Positions 9,601-17,960 of a stretch of 64,000 bases of DNA are shown here, one piece after another. A program made the position numbers and the translations under genes. Under the pieces are notes generated by a model. The model saw only the letters and a program-made list of their open reading frames with translations, was not told where the DNA came from and did no database searches. The stretch lies in assembly GCF_009647655.1 (NCBI RefSeq), contig NZ_WJFD01000007.1, forward strand, positions 62,001 through 126,000. Direction: 5' to 3'. Each line of letters begins with the position of its first letter. Within the stretch, counting starts at the first letter, position 1. The DNA is from Chitinophaga sp. SYP-B3965 (GTDB lineage Bacteria > Bacteroidota > Bacteroidia > Chitinophagales > Chitinophagaceae).

Positions 9601-10015
9601 GCTGGCAGGGCTACCCCCCGGTAAACATACCCTCATCATCCGCGCCTGGGATACATATAATAATTCTTCAACCATTAACATTACCTTTACCGTTGTGCCG
9701 AAATCCACGCTGGCAGTGGAAAGTGTAAGCAATTACCCCAATCCTTTCCGCCAGCAGACTCGGTTTGTGTTTTCTCACAACCAACAAGACGCTGATCTTG
9801 ATGTGGTTATCCGTATATTTGCTGCCACTGGTCAGATCGTTAGCACTATCAGAAGCACAATAAATGGACAAACTGCCCGTTATGATGGCGTTCCATGGAA
9901 CGGAACTGCAGACTCGGGAGTAAAAGTAACCCCTGGCATCTACTTTTATCAAATCGCAGTGAAGAATAGATCGGGTAATGAAAAAGTGTTTGGTGGAAAG
10001 CTAATTAAGTTATAA
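6686..10015 (+). CDS. porU: Type IX secretion sortase PorU (C25 gingipain family)
   Basis: This 1109-residue protein has a signal peptide (about residues 1-24), an N-terminal beta-rich region and a C25 peptidase domain near 390-760. The catalytic dyad is visible as H618 in NYTGHGS and C652 in VTATCDF. The C-terminus carries a type IX sorting-type domain beginning near SNYPNPF and ending GGKLIKL. PorU is the outer-membrane sortase that removes C-terminal domains of type IX cargo and attaches the proteins to the surface. It is followed by porV and divergent from gldJ. Length and order match the family. Confidence is high because both catalytic residues and all neighbours agree. Confidence 0.93.
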   Translation: MFCRRSVLCAFICLLCLQGKVFAQRTYAPRSVLADGNWYKLSVKEPGVYKIDLPLLNAMGISTTNLASSQIRLFGNGGSMLPEDNALPRPDDLLQNALSVVDGGDGLLNGNDYVLFYAPGPHSWQNNQHIQHLYADSVCYFLNIAPGGLRIITDNARPIPNMQINSFDFRAFYEKELVNLLSSGKSWLGEEFNSAVAERNVTIPLPASGLTDINVHFRGAARTTGSSRFEVYMNNVQLGNLSVTPVSGNIFDTYASIADGTFTASGPANFNIKYIGNASAKGWLDYLEIFGRSALTLPTEGSLNFRDTRSIGRIGEFQINQANAQTQVWDITDPIKPISITTTLNGNTLRFTRDATTLKEYIAFSNTTAKPTFIGPVPNQNLHGQGPADMLIITANSLRSEAERLAVYHQATVITVENIYNEFSAGIADPTAIRDFIKMQYDRHGIKYLLLFGRASFDYKNRIPNNTNIVPTWQSVSSFHGINSYMSDDYFGFLDNTDDIAGNPLLDVAIGRLPVKNTTEAKDIVDKIINYHDPKTFGPWRNEMTFVADDEDDNLHLEDAEKVSSILTQEQPQYNISKIYLDAFPQVSDAGGSRYPAANEAVNNKMFNGTLVWNYTGHGSFSRLAEEAILEETSPNNWNNATKLPLMVTATCDFAPFDNPNFNSLGEQLLNRKEGGAIALMTTTRAVFAFSNLVMNSNYFRLAFQPGAGGKMPTLGEGAMMAKNETYANFGDIINNRKFQLLGDPALTLAFPKWRVYTDSINGQSVSSTDTLKALGKYTFQGSVRDAGGLIRTGYNGTISVTVFDKPAGRSTRANDPTSRAVVYEEQDRILYKGNQNVRNGRFSFTFVVPKDIAQTSGSGKISYYTSNETEDGGGFYSQIAVNGTATNAPADNKGPEIKAWIDNPSFINGGITSENPLLLLHLQDENGINATGNGIGHDIIAILDDSTRYYVMNDFYEAIPGDFREGNVRFPLAGLPPGKHTLIIRAWDTYNNSSTINITFTVVPKSTLAVESVSNYPNPFRQQTRFVFSHNQQDADLDVVIRIFAATGQIVSTIRSTINGQTARYDGVPWNGTADSGVKVTPGIYFYQIAVKNRSGNEKVFGGKLIKL

Positions 10016-10035
10016 TTTACACATTATTAAAACAC

Positions 10036-10043
10036 TATATTTG
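10036..10043 (+). promoter_or_regulatory. Possible -7 element TATATTTG before porV
   Basis: TATATTTG matches TAnnTTTG and lies 90 bp upstream of the porV ATG. A weaker variant, TACATTTA, lies at 10105-10112. porV may therefore have its own promoter in addition to read-through from porU. No clear -33 TTG is seen. Confidence 0.35.
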
Positions 10044-10133
10044 ATGTGTAGATATAATGCGTTTCATTCCCTTTACTTGGATAATATAAATTAGACATTA
10101 TTTTTACATTTAGCTAACTAAACTAAGTATTGC

Positions 10134-11300
10134 ATGTTTTCTAGGATAACAACTGCTGTGGTTTGCATTTCTTCCCTATTCCTTTGTCACAGTGCTGCTG
10201 CACAAATTGACCCGGGAGAGACGGACGGGAGAGTAAATGCCATCAATACGGCCGTTCCTTTTTTGCGCATTTCCCCCGATGCGAGAAGCGGTGCAATGGG
10301 TGATGTGGGAATAGCCCTGTCACCAGACGCCAATTCTGTTTACTGGAATCTTTCCAAACTTCCATTTGCTCCTAAAAAGGCCGCTGTGGCCGTTACATAT
10401 ACCCCCTGGCTGAAAGAGCTGGTAAGTGATGTATTCCTCGCCCACCTGAGTGGTTACACCCAGCTGGACGAATACTCATCCATCGGCGGTTCTTTACGGT
10501 ATTTTTCTCTGGGAGATATTGAATTCAGAGACTTAGGTGGTGCCAATCAGGGAAATTTCCGCCCACGGGAATTTGCAGTAGACGCAGGGTACGCCCGTCG
10601 TTTAAGCAATCACTTTTCTTTGGCCGTAGCCCTTCGCTATATCCATTCCAGCCTGGCTTCCGGCCTCACGCCTGAAAATCAGCCCATCCGTCCGGGACGT
10701 GCAGTATCAGCAGATCTCTCCGGATTTTATACCAAAGATTTTGAGAAAGACGATGGTTTAAAGAACACCTTCAATTTCGGTTTCGCCATCACCAATATCG
10801 GTACAAAGATCTCCTACACGCAATCTGCACAAAAGGATTTCCTCCCTACCAACCTGGGCCTCGGTACTTCTTACACCTTCGGCCTGGATGAATATAACAA
10901 GATCAGCCTGGCATTAGACATCAACAAACTGCTGGTGCCAAGTCCTAAAACAGACAGTACCTATCCTGATAAAGGTGTACTGGAAGGAATGTTTTCTTCT
11001 TTTGGAGATGCCCCCGGCGGTTTTAAAGAAGAATTACATGAGCTGATGTATTCCCTGGGTATGGAATACTGGTACAACAACCAGTTTGCCGTAAGAGCAG
11101 GATATTATAATGAACATCAAACCAAAGGCAACCGTAAATACTTTACCGCCGGCCTTGGTGTGAAATACGATATTTTTGGCCTTAATTTTTCTTACCTCGT
11201 GCCCTCTGGTACCGGGATTCAGAGAAATCCGCTGTCTAACACGCTCCGCTTCACACTCACATTCGACCTGTCGAGAGATGATAAGGATGATGCACAATAG
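10134..11300 (+). CDS. porV: Type IX secretion outer-membrane protein PorV (LptO)
   Basis: This 388-residue protein has a signal peptide ending near residue 24 (SAAAQIDPG). The next segment, FLRISPDARSGAMGDVGIA, is the conserved N-terminus of the PorV/FadL-like beta-barrel family. Repeated amphipathic strands continue to the C-terminal SNTLRFTLTFDL strand, as expected for an outer-membrane barrel. PorV shuttles type IX cargo from the translocon to the PorU sortase. The genetic link to porU directly upstream matches other Bacteroidota. The start is the first ATG, which opens the signal peptide. Confidence 0.92.
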   Translation: MFSRITTAVVCISSLFLCHSAAAQIDPGETDGRVNAINTAVPFLRISPDARSGAMGDVGIALSPDANSVYWNLSKLPFAPKKAAVAVTYTPWLKELVSDVFLAHLSGYTQLDEYSSIGGSLRYFSLGDIEFRDLGGANQGNFRPREFAVDAGYARRLSNHFSLAVALRYIHSSLASGLTPENQPIRPGRAVSADLSGFYTKDFEKDDGLKNTFNFGFAITNIGTKISYTQSAQKDFLPTNLGLGTSYTFGLDEYNKISLALDINKLLVPSPKTDSTYPDKGVLEGMFSSFGDAPGGFKEELHELMYSLGMEYWYNNQFAVRAGYYNEHQTKGNRKYFTAGLGVKYDIFGLNFSYLVPSGTGIQRNPLSNTLRFTLTFDLSRDDKDDAQ

Positions 11301-11305
11301 ATCAG

Positions 11306-11313
11306 TATCTTTG
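11306..11313 (+). promoter_or_regulatory. Possible -7 element TATCTTTG before ispF
   Basis: TATCTTTG fits TAnnTTTG and lies just after the porV stop, about 100 bp before ispF. A clear -33 element is not visible. Confidence 0.35.
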
Positions 11314-11337
11314 CCATAACTGAATATAGATTTTAAT

Positions 11338-11363
11338 AAATCCTCCGTTGCTAAGGAGGATTT
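11338..11363 (+). terminator. Stem-loop between porV and ispF
   Basis: AAATCCTCC and GGAGGATTT pair around an 8-base loop, followed by an AT-rich stretch without a true T-run. It may terminate porV transcription, or sit in the leader of ispF if the element at 11306 is active. A second short hairpin (GTTCCC/GGGAAC) lies at 11377-11396. Confidence 0.5.
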
Positions 11364-11410
11364 ATTATTTTAGCCTGTTCCCGCTGAGAAGGGAACGCAA
11401 CTTTTACATT

Positions 11411-11893
11411 ATGACCAAATTAAGGATTGGATTAGGGGTGGATTTTCACCAATTAGTACCTGAACGTGATTTCTGGCTGGGCGGCATCTTAGTGCCACAC
11501 CACAAAGGAGCACTGGGCCACAGCGATGCAGACGTTTTATTACACGCTATCTGCGATGCACTGCTCGGAGCAGCCAGCCTGGGAGACATCGGCGTACATT
11601 TTCCCGACACAGATCAGGCCTACAAAAACATCGACAGTAAAATACTGCTCAGCCGCTGCCGCGAACTGATCGCAGAAAAAGGATATTTTGTAGTGAATGT
11701 AGACGCCTCTTTGTGTTTGCAGGCACCCAAGATCAAACCCTACGTTCCGCAAATGCAGGAAGTGATCGCACAGCTGCTGGGTGTTACCACAGAAGAAATA
11801 TCCATCAAAGCCACTACTACCGAGAAATTAGGTTTCGTTGGCCGGGAAGAAGGTGTGGTGGCTTATGCTACCGTACTGCTGGAAAAACAATAA
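11411..11893 (+). CDS. ispF: 2-C-methyl-D-erythritol 2,4-cyclodiphosphate synthase
   Basis: The ATG at 11411 gives a 160-residue protein of normal IspF length beginning MTKLRIGLGVDFHQL; an in-frame ATG at 11348 would add an unrelated 21-residue extension. IspF cyclises CDP-methylerythritol 2-phosphate to methylerythritol cyclodiphosphate in the non-mevalonate isoprenoid pathway. The metal ligands D11 and H13, the GHSDADVLLHAICDALLG segment and the ATTTEKLGFVGREEGV C-terminal motif are all present. The protein is cytoplasmic and expected to be a trimer. dut follows after 17 bp, so the two are probably co-transcribed. Confidence 0.95.
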   Translation: MTKLRIGLGVDFHQLVPERDFWLGGILVPHHKGALGHSDADVLLHAICDALLGAASLGDIGVHFPDTDQAYKNIDSKILLSRCRELIAEKGYFVVNVDASLCLQAPKIKPYVPQMQEVIAQLLGVTTEEISIKATTTEKLGFVGREEGVVAYATVLLEKQ

Positions 11894-11910
11894 CCGTTAA
11901 CTTTGTTCAA

Positions 11911-12354
11911 ATGCATAAGATACAAGTAAAGATCATCAATCGTTCGGAGAATCCACTGCCAACCTACGCTACGGCTGATGCAGCGGGAATGGACCTGCGC
12001 GCAAACCTGGAAGCTCCCCTCACCATGCAACCGCTGGAACGTACACTCGTTCCCACCGGCCTGTTTATGGAACTGCCTTCAGGATACGAAGCACAGATCC
12101 GCCCACGCAGCGGACTCGCTATCAAACAAGGACTTACACTGCTGAATACTCCCGGCACGATTGATGCAGACTATAGAGGAGAGATCAAGATCATTATGAT
12201 CAATCTCTCCAATGAACCACAAACCATCCAGCACGGAGACCGCATTGCACAAATGGTGATCGCACCCTTTTTGCAGGCTACACTGGAAGAAGTAAAAGAA
12301 TTAACTGATACCGAAAGAGGAACAGGTGGTTTCGGCCATACCGGAAAATCCTGA
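11911..12354 (+). CDS. dut: Deoxyuridine 5'-triphosphate nucleotidohydrolase (dUTPase)
   Basis: The start at 11911 gives 147 residues, the usual length of trimeric dUTPases. Conserved motifs appear in order: AAGMDLRA, RPRSGLAIK, LNTPGTIDADYRGEI, GDRIAQMVI and the C-terminal RGTGGFGHTG that closes over the nucleotide. The enzyme hydrolyses dUTP to dUMP and pyrophosphate, which supplies thymidylate synthesis and keeps uracil out of DNA. The in-frame region upstream to 11713 overlaps ispF and has no dUTPase similarity, so it is excluded. The TPR lipoprotein gene starts 2 bp after the stop. Confidence 0.95.
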   Translation: MHKIQVKIINRSENPLPTYATADAAGMDLRANLEAPLTMQPLERTLVPTGLFMELPSGYEAQIRPRSGLAIKQGLTLLNTPGTIDADYRGEIKIIMINLSNEPQTIQHGDRIAQMVIAPFLQATLEEVKELTDTERGTGGFGHTGKS

Positions 12355-12356
12355 TA

Positions 12357-14111
12357 ATGCGTGGAATTGTAATTGCTATAACTGTTGCAGCCGGCCTTTT
12401 AGCCGCGGCCTGTGGAAGTCAGAAAAAAGTGACTATTACAGTGAATACTGCTGTGCAGCAACAACTGCAACAGGAAGTACTGGCACAGCGGGCAGATAGT
12501 TTGTTCTTTGCTGCCCAGCGTTCCAAAATGCTCGGTGATTACAAAACAGCCATTACCCAATACTCAGACTACATCCGCTACAACCGTAATAACGCTACCG
12601 TATATTATGAACTGAGCCGCCTCTTCACAGAAGTACGCAATCCACAATATGCATTAGGTTTTGCACGCAAAGCAGCCACCATGGATACCACCAATAAATG
12701 GTTCCAGATGGCCCTCGCAGATGCATTCACCATGAATGAAATGTTCGACAGCGCCGCAATTGTATATGATCAACTCGTGCGCCAAAGTCCGCAGGACGAA
12801 GATCTGCTGTATAATAAAGGCATGTCCCTTTCCAAAGCAAAACGTTACTCTGAAGCATTACAGGTGTTCGACACACTGGAAAGTAAAGTAGGCGTAGTGG
12901 AAGAACTCGCCTATCAGAAACAACGCATCTTCCAGAAACTGGATATGGTAGATAACGCTGCCGCAGAGATCCGTAAACTGATCAACCAGCAACCTGGCGA
13001 ACTGCGCTACTGGGTAATGCTCGCAGATACTTACGAAGCCAGCGAACGTATCCCCGAAGCCAAAGCCGTATATGATACCATCCTCAAACAGGACCCGTAT
13101 CATCCACGTGCATTAATTGCCATGGCTAATTATGAAAAGAAGAACGGCAACGAACCACAATACCGTGCACATCTTATCAAAGCATTCAGCAACCCGGAAT
13201 ATAGTATAGACGAAAAAGTATCCTTCGTATATCCTTACCTGCAAATGCTGGAAACAGATACCACCAAAAGAGATGAAGGCATCCTGCTCACCCGCCTGAT
13301 CGTGGAATCACATCCCAACGATCCCAAAGCATATGCCCTGAGAGCAGACATGTTCTCACAAGCAGAGCAGCCGGACAGCGCACTCGTGAATTACCAGAAA
13401 TCCATTCAGCTGGATTCTACCCGCTTCAGCGTTTGGTACCAGTTGATGTGGCTGTATTCCCGCCAGGATCGTTCAGATTCTCTGCTGCGTGTAAGCCAGC
13501 ACGTTATTAACCAGTTCCCGAAAGAATTCATGGGATATTACTTCAACGGACTGGCCAACTATTTCAAACAACGATACGAAACCTCCATCGCATCACTCAA
13601 TACCGCTCTGTCCATTGGCGGAGAAAAAAGATTTGTGGCAGATGTATATGCCTTATTAGGAGATGCTTATCACGCCACAGGCCTGCATAGCCGCAGTGAC
13701 AGCAGTTATGATGTTGTGCTCACCATGCGGCCGAGAGACCATATCGTGATGAACAACTACAGTTTCTATTTGTCCATGCGCGGAGAACGGCTGGATAAAG
13801 CAGAACAACTGAGCCGCCGTTCATTGGAACTGAAGCCGGACAGTCCTACCTACATGGATACTTACGCCTGGATCTTATTCAGGCTCGGTAAATACCAGCT
13901 GGCAAAAGAATGGCTGGAAAAAGCCCTGCAAAATCCGGACGCACAGCAGGACCCGGATGTGCTGGAACATTACGGAGATATCCTTTTTAACCTGAACGAA
14001 AAAGATAAAGCCGTACAATACTGGCAGCTGGCCAAAGCAAAAGGCGCGAATTCCATAAGCCTCGCCAGGAAAATAGCAGAGAAGCGTTACATCAAAAGTA
14101 TGGATCGTTGA
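12357..14111 (+). CDS. TPR-repeat lipoprotein
   Basis: This 584-residue protein begins with a lipoprotein signal (MRGIVIAITVAAGLLAAAC, lipobox cysteine at residue 19). Tetratricopeptide repeats fill most of the rest, visible as recurring A-x-x-x-Y-x-x-A/L-x-x-x-P helices from about residue 45 to 570 (for example SALVNYQKSIQLDS and LAKEWLEKALQNP). Such proteins are protein-interaction scaffolds on the periplasmic face of the outer membrane. It lies two bases after dut and 22 bp before the DUF4292 lipoprotein gene, an arrangement I believe is common in Bacteroidota. The specific partner is unknown; the adjacent DUF4292 and EnvC-like proteins are candidates. Confidence 0.8.
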   Translation: MRGIVIAITVAAGLLAAACGSQKKVTITVNTAVQQQLQQEVLAQRADSLFFAAQRSKMLGDYKTAITQYSDYIRYNRNNATVYYELSRLFTEVRNPQYALGFARKAATMDTTNKWFQMALADAFTMNEMFDSAAIVYDQLVRQSPQDEDLLYNKGMSLSKAKRYSEALQVFDTLESKVGVVEELAYQKQRIFQKLDMVDNAAAEIRKLINQQPGELRYWVMLADTYEASERIPEAKAVYDTILKQDPYHPRALIAMANYEKKNGNEPQYRAHLIKAFSNPEYSIDEKVSFVYPYLQMLETDTTKRDEGILLTRLIVESHPNDPKAYALRADMFSQAEQPDSALVNYQKSIQLDSTRFSVWYQLMWLYSRQDRSDSLLRVSQHVINQFPKEFMGYYFNGLANYFKQRYETSIASLNTALSIGGEKRFVADVYALLGDAYHATGLHSRSDSSYDVVLTMRPRDHIVMNNYSFYLSMRGERLDKAEQLSRRSLELKPDSPTYMDTYAWILFRLGKYQLAKEWLEKALQNPDAQQDPDVLEHYGDILFNLNEKDKAVQYWQLAKAKGANSISLARKIAEKRYIKSMDR

Positions 14112-14133
14112 GATCGAAAAACTATACACGTAA

Positions 14134-14949
14134 ATGAAGCAGAAAGCAGTACTACAGATTGTTGCATGTTTGATCAGCCTGGCATTGTTTTCCTGCCGGT
14201 CTACCAAAATAACACGCGCCACCTTCCCGTCGGACACCACCGCCAGAAGTACTGATTCCATCAGCAAGGAAAAAGAACTCGCCCTGGCAAGGAACATCCT
14301 GGAAAAGATCAAAGCCAACCGCATCCAATACAAAACATTTTCTGCCGAGCTGAAAATGGATTATGAAGATGACAAAGGCAAGAAAATGAACAACCTTGGC
14401 GTGAACATCCGGATGCAATACGATTCTGTGATCTGGATCCGCGTGGCCGGCCCCCTCAACGTAGAAGGCGCCCGCATCCTCATTACAAAGGATAGTATCA
14501 AGGTCGTAAATAAACTGGAAGGCACCGTGCTCTTACACAGCGCCAGCGAAGGCAAGGAGTTACTCAAACTCAACATGGATTTCGCCACCCTCCAGGACCT
14601 GATCATCGGTAACGCAGTTTTCCTCTCAGACTCCATTTCCAACATCATCACTACGCAATCGGTTATATCATTTGCCTCCACACAACCCGGTCTTACCAGT
14701 CTCTTCAATATTTTTGCAGACGACTACATCCTGCAGCAATGCAAGATCACCGAGCCCGGTGCCGCCCGTACAGGAGAACTCACCTATGGTGATTATAAAG
14801 TAGTAGATGGCAGGAAGGTAGCCTTCCAGCGAAAGATCTATGTGGAAGATAAGAGTGTGGTGAAGGTAGCGCTGGACTTTAAGAAGATGGTCTTCGACCA
14901 GCCGGAGAGCTTTCCATTTCCCATCTCACCACGATACATCCGGCAATAA
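14134..14949 (+). CDS. DUF4292-family lipoprotein
   Basis: This 271-residue protein has a lipoprotein signal with the cysteine in LALFSC near residue 21. The body resembles DUF4292, a Bacteroidota family with a LolA/LolB-like half-barrel: typical segments are YKTFSAELKMDYEDDKG, DSVIWIRVAGPLNVEGARI and VVKVALDFKKMVFDQPESFPF. It is expected on the periplasmic side of the envelope and may handle lipids or lipoproteins, but that is inferred only from the fold class. It lies between the TPR lipoprotein and the EnvC-like gene, all on the + strand. Confidence 0.75.
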   Translation: MKQKAVLQIVACLISLALFSCRSTKITRATFPSDTTARSTDSISKEKELALARNILEKIKANRIQYKTFSAELKMDYEDDKGKKMNNLGVNIRMQYDSVIWIRVAGPLNVEGARILITKDSIKVVNKLEGTVLLHSASEGKELLKLNMDFATLQDLIIGNAVFLSDSISNIITTQSVISFASTQPGLTSLFNIFADDYILQQCKITEPGAARTGELTYGDYKVVDGRKVAFQRKIYVEDKSVVKVALDFKKMVFDQPESFPFPISPRYIRQ

Positions 14950-14996
14950 AACAATTTCGTAGTATATTTATCGTTATAAACATCACTATCAACAAT

Positions 14997-16412
14997 ATGA
15001 TGCAATTGAAAAAGTTTATCCCTGTTTTAATGTTGGCCCTGGCCCTCATGCCAGCTATGCTGCAAGCGCAAAGCAACCAACCTACGCGGGAAGAACTGGA
15101 GCGGAGGAAAAGGGAGTTGCAGAAAGAGATGGACGATGCCCAAAAATTGCTGAGCGAAACAAAAAAGACCAGCAAGGAAAGTTTGGCGCAATTACGTGCA
15201 TTGCGTAATAAGATAGACGTGCGTACCCGTTTGATCCGTAATATCAATGAAGAAATAAACTTCATCAACGGAGATATCAACTCCGCACTGCGGGATGTAA
15301 AAACCCTGGAAAAAGACCTGGACACCCTCAAACAACAATATGCCCAGCTGATAGTAGCCGCCTACAAAAACCGCAGCTCCTACGCCATGCTGAACTTCGT
15401 TTTCTCAGCAGACAGCTTCAACGATGCCCTCAAACGTTATCAATATCTCAAACAATACCGCGATTTCCGCAGACGCCAGGCAGATAACATCTTGGAAACA
15501 CAGGAGCAGCTGAAAACAAAAGTGAAGAACCTGGAAGATCAGCGCGTAAAACGTTCCTCCACCCTGCAAACAGAAGAAGAGCAACGCCTCACGCTGGAAA
15601 AGGACAGGAAGGAAAAGGACGAAGTAGTATCCAAACTCAAAGGCCGCGAAAAAGAACTGCTGGACGATATCAACGAAAGAAAGAAAGCCCAGAAAAAAGT
15701 ACAGGACGCTATCCGTCTCGTGATCAGGAAAGAAATTGAAGATGCCCGCCGCAAAGCAGAAGCAGAAGAACTCGCTCGCAAAAAAGCAGCAGACGCAGAT
15801 AGGAAAAGGAGAGAAGATGAACGCAAACGCGCTATCGCAGCAGCCAATGAAGCCGCTAAAAATAACGCCGCCAATAATAATCCAACTGTAGCTACACCAC
15901 CGCCTCCGCCTCCGGTAGAAAGACCTGCAGTGGCAGAAGCAAAACCTTCCCGTGTATTGAATGTGCTGGAAGCCTCTCCGGAAGCTGCCGCATTATCAGA
16001 TAACTTCGTCGCCAATAAAGGCAAACTCCCCTGGCCTGTAGAATCCGGTCTCATCATCGGCTACTTCGGCAAACAGAAAAATGCCGATATGGAAAGGATC
16101 ACCGAAGAAAACGACGGCATGATCTTCGGTACCCGCAAAGGAGGCTCCGTAAAAGCAGTATTTGATGGAGAAGTAAGAAAAGTATTCTCTATCCCCGGCG
16201 CCGGTTTCGTAGTGATGATCCTGCATGGTCAGTATTACACTAACTACGTAGGGCTATCAAACCCCAGTGTAAAAATGGGTCAGAAAGTAAAAACCGGCCA
16301 GTCAATAGGCACCGCGCGCAACAATGATGATGATTCGATGGGAGTGATAGAAGTGCAGGTGTTTAAAGGCGGGGCCTTGCAGAATGCGAATCAGTGGTTT
16401 AAACAAAGATAA
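14997..16412 (+). CDS. EnvC-like coiled-coil protein with degenerate M23 domain
   Basis: This 471-residue protein has a signal peptide (cleavage near LQAQ, residue 25) and a long charged coiled coil from about residue 30 to 275. A Pro-rich linker (about 300-310) leads to a C-terminal LytM domain at about 345-471. That domain lacks the zinc ligands: the position of HxxxD reads GMIFGTRKG and that of HxHFE reads IEVQVFKGG. The layout matches EnvC-type activators, which bind and switch on cell-separation amidases and do not cut wall themselves. It is therefore likely a periplasmic division factor. Two adjacent ATGs (14997 and 15000) are possible starts. Confidence 0.8.
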   Translation: MMQLKKFIPVLMLALALMPAMLQAQSNQPTREELERRKRELQKEMDDAQKLLSETKKTSKESLAQLRALRNKIDVRTRLIRNINEEINFINGDINSALRDVKTLEKDLDTLKQQYAQLIVAAYKNRSSYAMLNFVFSADSFNDALKRYQYLKQYRDFRRRQADNILETQEQLKTKVKNLEDQRVKRSSTLQTEEEQRLTLEKDRKEKDEVVSKLKGREKELLDDINERKKAQKKVQDAIRLVIRKEIEDARRKAEAEELARKKAADADRKRREDERKRAIAAANEAAKNNAANNNPTVATPPPPPPVERPAVAEAKPSRVLNVLEASPEAAALSDNFVANKGKLPWPVESGLIIGYFGKQKNADMERITEENDGMIFGTRKGGSVKAVFDGEVRKVFSIPGAGFVVMILHGQYYTNYVGLSNPSVKMGQKVKTGQSIGTARNNDDDSMGVIEVQVFKGGALQNANQWFKQR

Positions 16413-16418
16413 AATAGA

Positions 16419-16448
16419 GAAGGGAAGCAGTTATTGCTTCCCTTCTTC
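16419..16448. terminator. Bidirectional terminator between the EnvC-like gene and abiEii
   Basis: GAAGGGAAGCA and TGCTTCCCTTC pair around a 5-base loop, with T-rich DNA on the + side and A-rich DNA on the other. It lies in the 38-bp gap between two convergent genes and can serve both. Confidence 0.8.
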
Positions 16449-16450
16449 TT

Positions 16451-17302
16451 TTATATAACTTTCAAATGAGTAACGAGTTCATGGAAGTATGCAGGTCCCC
16501 AGATATCCAATACCCTGGGGTCTGGTATAAAACGTCTGATATCTGCTTTCACAATATCGAAGTTAACCGAATCAATCTTCGCCTTTAATAGCTCCCTTAA
16601 TTCATCTTCTGTTATCGTTTCTTTTTCCCAGCTCCCGCTATCTTTTGCTCTTAGCAAGAAGTGATGCAGATGTAAAGGCTCTCCTTTTTTAATATACCAC
16701 TCCATATCAAACCAGTCACGCCCTTTTACATTGTTCCCCCATTTGCGGAATAACAAAGCATGCATTTTGCCAGCAAAAAGATCGGGTATCGTAAAGCATT
16801 TTACAGAAAATGAGAAGGGCCTGTGCAGTAACCGCTCTTCAGTTTTAAAGCCTAATGGCGGTACAGTATCAACTTCAAGTTTGATTTTGATGTTGGCCTT
16901 TTGATTCAGCCATTTTGGTCCTATAATATCTTCCAGTATTAACTCCTTCCATATCGTTTCAGATTTAAGAAAGGCCGATTCAATATTATTCTTGATCTTT
17001 TTTTCTTTTTCTTTTACCGAAACCTGCAGGCCTAATGATTCAAACTCAATAAGTATGGCATGTAGATATTTGTCCAACGAAAACTCCGGATCAGCCTTTA
17101 AAAGAGAAAAATCCAGATCTTCCGAAAAACGATCAAGGCCATGAAAGATCCGTAAAGCCGTACCGCCATAAAATGCAGCCTTTTCAAAGAAGCCTGCACG
17201 CTGTAACCCTGCAAGAGCAATCTCCTGCATGATTTCGCGTAAAGCAGGCCTGGCATCTTCCTCTTTTTTCAGTTGGTAAGCATTCAACCATTCTTTTATC
17301 AT
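16451..17302 (-). CDS. abiEii: AbiEii/AbiGii-type nucleotidyltransferase toxin
   Basis: This 283-residue protein shows the DUF1814/AbiEii nucleotidyltransferase motifs. Motif I is YGGTALRIFHGLDRFSEDLD (residues 45-64, with acidic pair D62 and D64). A third acidic position lies in IKLEVD, and the LFAGKMHALLFR plus KGRDWFDMEWY segments follow near 175-205. Members of this family act as toxins that use nucleotides to modify RNA, with tRNA shown for related proteins. Its start overlaps the abiEi stop by 4 bp (ATGA), so translation is coupled to the antitoxin. The coding sequence is more AT-rich than its neighbours, consistent with horizontal acquisition. It is a type IV toxin-antitoxin or abortive-infection module by family knowledge. 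Confidence 0.88.
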   Translation of the reverse strand: MIKEWLNAYQLKKEEDARPALREIMQEIALAGLQRAGFFEKAAFYGGTALRIFHGLDRFSEDLDFSLLKADPEFSLDKYLHAILIEFESLGLQVSVKEKEKKIKNNIESAFLKSETIWKELILEDIIGPKWLNQKANIKIKLEVDTVPPLGFKTEERLLHRPFSFSVKCFTIPDLFAGKMHALLFRKWGNNVKGRDWFDMEWYIKKGEPLHLHHFLLRAKDSGSWEKETITEDELRELLKAKIDSVNFDIVKADIRRFIPDPRVLDIWGPAYFHELVTHLKVI

Positions 17303-17937
17303 AAGTCGTTGATTGTTTTAATTACATACAGCAGGCTTTCTTTCTTTGGAGCATGCGGAAGCCACTCCTGCATAATATTGGTATCCATTTCCTTTAGACC
17401 ATCCTCATCCATTCTGAGATTTTCCACCAGATGGCTAAAGGCACTGGTTTTACTTCTTAGTATTATGCTTTTTGTGGTAACGATCTTATCGAACAATGCC
17501 TTTTCCGGAGTAGCCATAAGCATATATTGCCCATCAGATACTGCCAGCCGGCGGATACCTAAAGAGTAATAAGGCGATGGCAGGTGGGTAAAACTAAACA
17601 CGCCTACTGATGTAATATATTCCCTGGAAGTTTTGGTGGTCACAGAAGATATTTCATACACACGTTCCGGAATCAATCCATAAAAAGACAAAGCAGTGTC
17701 TATAGAAACATAACTTGGGTCACATAAATGATTAGCTATAAGAAAGGATGCCGGCTGACCTGCATTTAATGCAGGCCCGGTAATATACAAACCCTTCTTA
17801 ACAGGAGTAAGAAACCCCTTTTCCACCAAAGTGTTGATCTTATCGTTAGGCCTTTTATAACCCTCCAATATTGACAACAACATTTCGTGGGTTATAAGCT
17901 GACTTGCATAATTCCGTATAGCTTCCCTTATATCCAT
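17299..17937 (-). CDS. abiEi: AbiEi-type antitoxin / autorepressor
   Basis: The chosen start (ATG at 17937, MDIREAIRNYASQL) gives 212 residues; the in-frame ATG at 17952 lies inside the probable -7 element and is unlikely. The N-terminal ~60 residues form a winged helix (KINTLVEKGFLTPVKKGLYIT), and the rest matches the AbiEi C-terminal antitoxin domain (PSYVSIDTALSFYGLIPE, ATPEKALFDKIV). AbiEi proteins repress their own promoter by binding inverted repeats and neutralise AbiEii without forming a stable complex. A perfect 27-bp inverted repeat lies just upstream (17961-17987). Confidence 0.85.
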   Translation of the reverse strand: MDIREAIRNYASQLITHEMLLSILEGYKRPNDKINTLVEKGFLTPVKKGLYITGPALNAGQPASFLIANHLCDPSYVSIDTALSFYGLIPERVYEISSVTTKTSREYITSVGVFSFTHLPSPYYSLGIRRLAVSDGQYMLMATPEKALFDKIVTTKSIILRSKTSAFSHLVENLRMDEDGLKEMDTNIMQEWLPHAPKKESLLYVIKTINDL

Positions 17938-17941
17938 ACCA

Positions 17942-17949
17942 CAAATGTA
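17942..17949 (-). promoter_or_regulatory. -7 element TACATTTG of the abiE operon
   Basis: On the minus strand TACATTTG ends four bases before the abiEi ATG at 17937, so the message would be leaderless or nearly so. The palindrome at 17961-17987 covers the spacer and the expected -33 region. Confidence 0.6.
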
Positions 17950-17960
17950 CAATTTTTAGT

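Noticed and set aside
17937..17952. Upstream in-frame ATG for abiEi at 17952
   Set aside because: It lies within or before the -7 element, so it could not be translated from that promoter.
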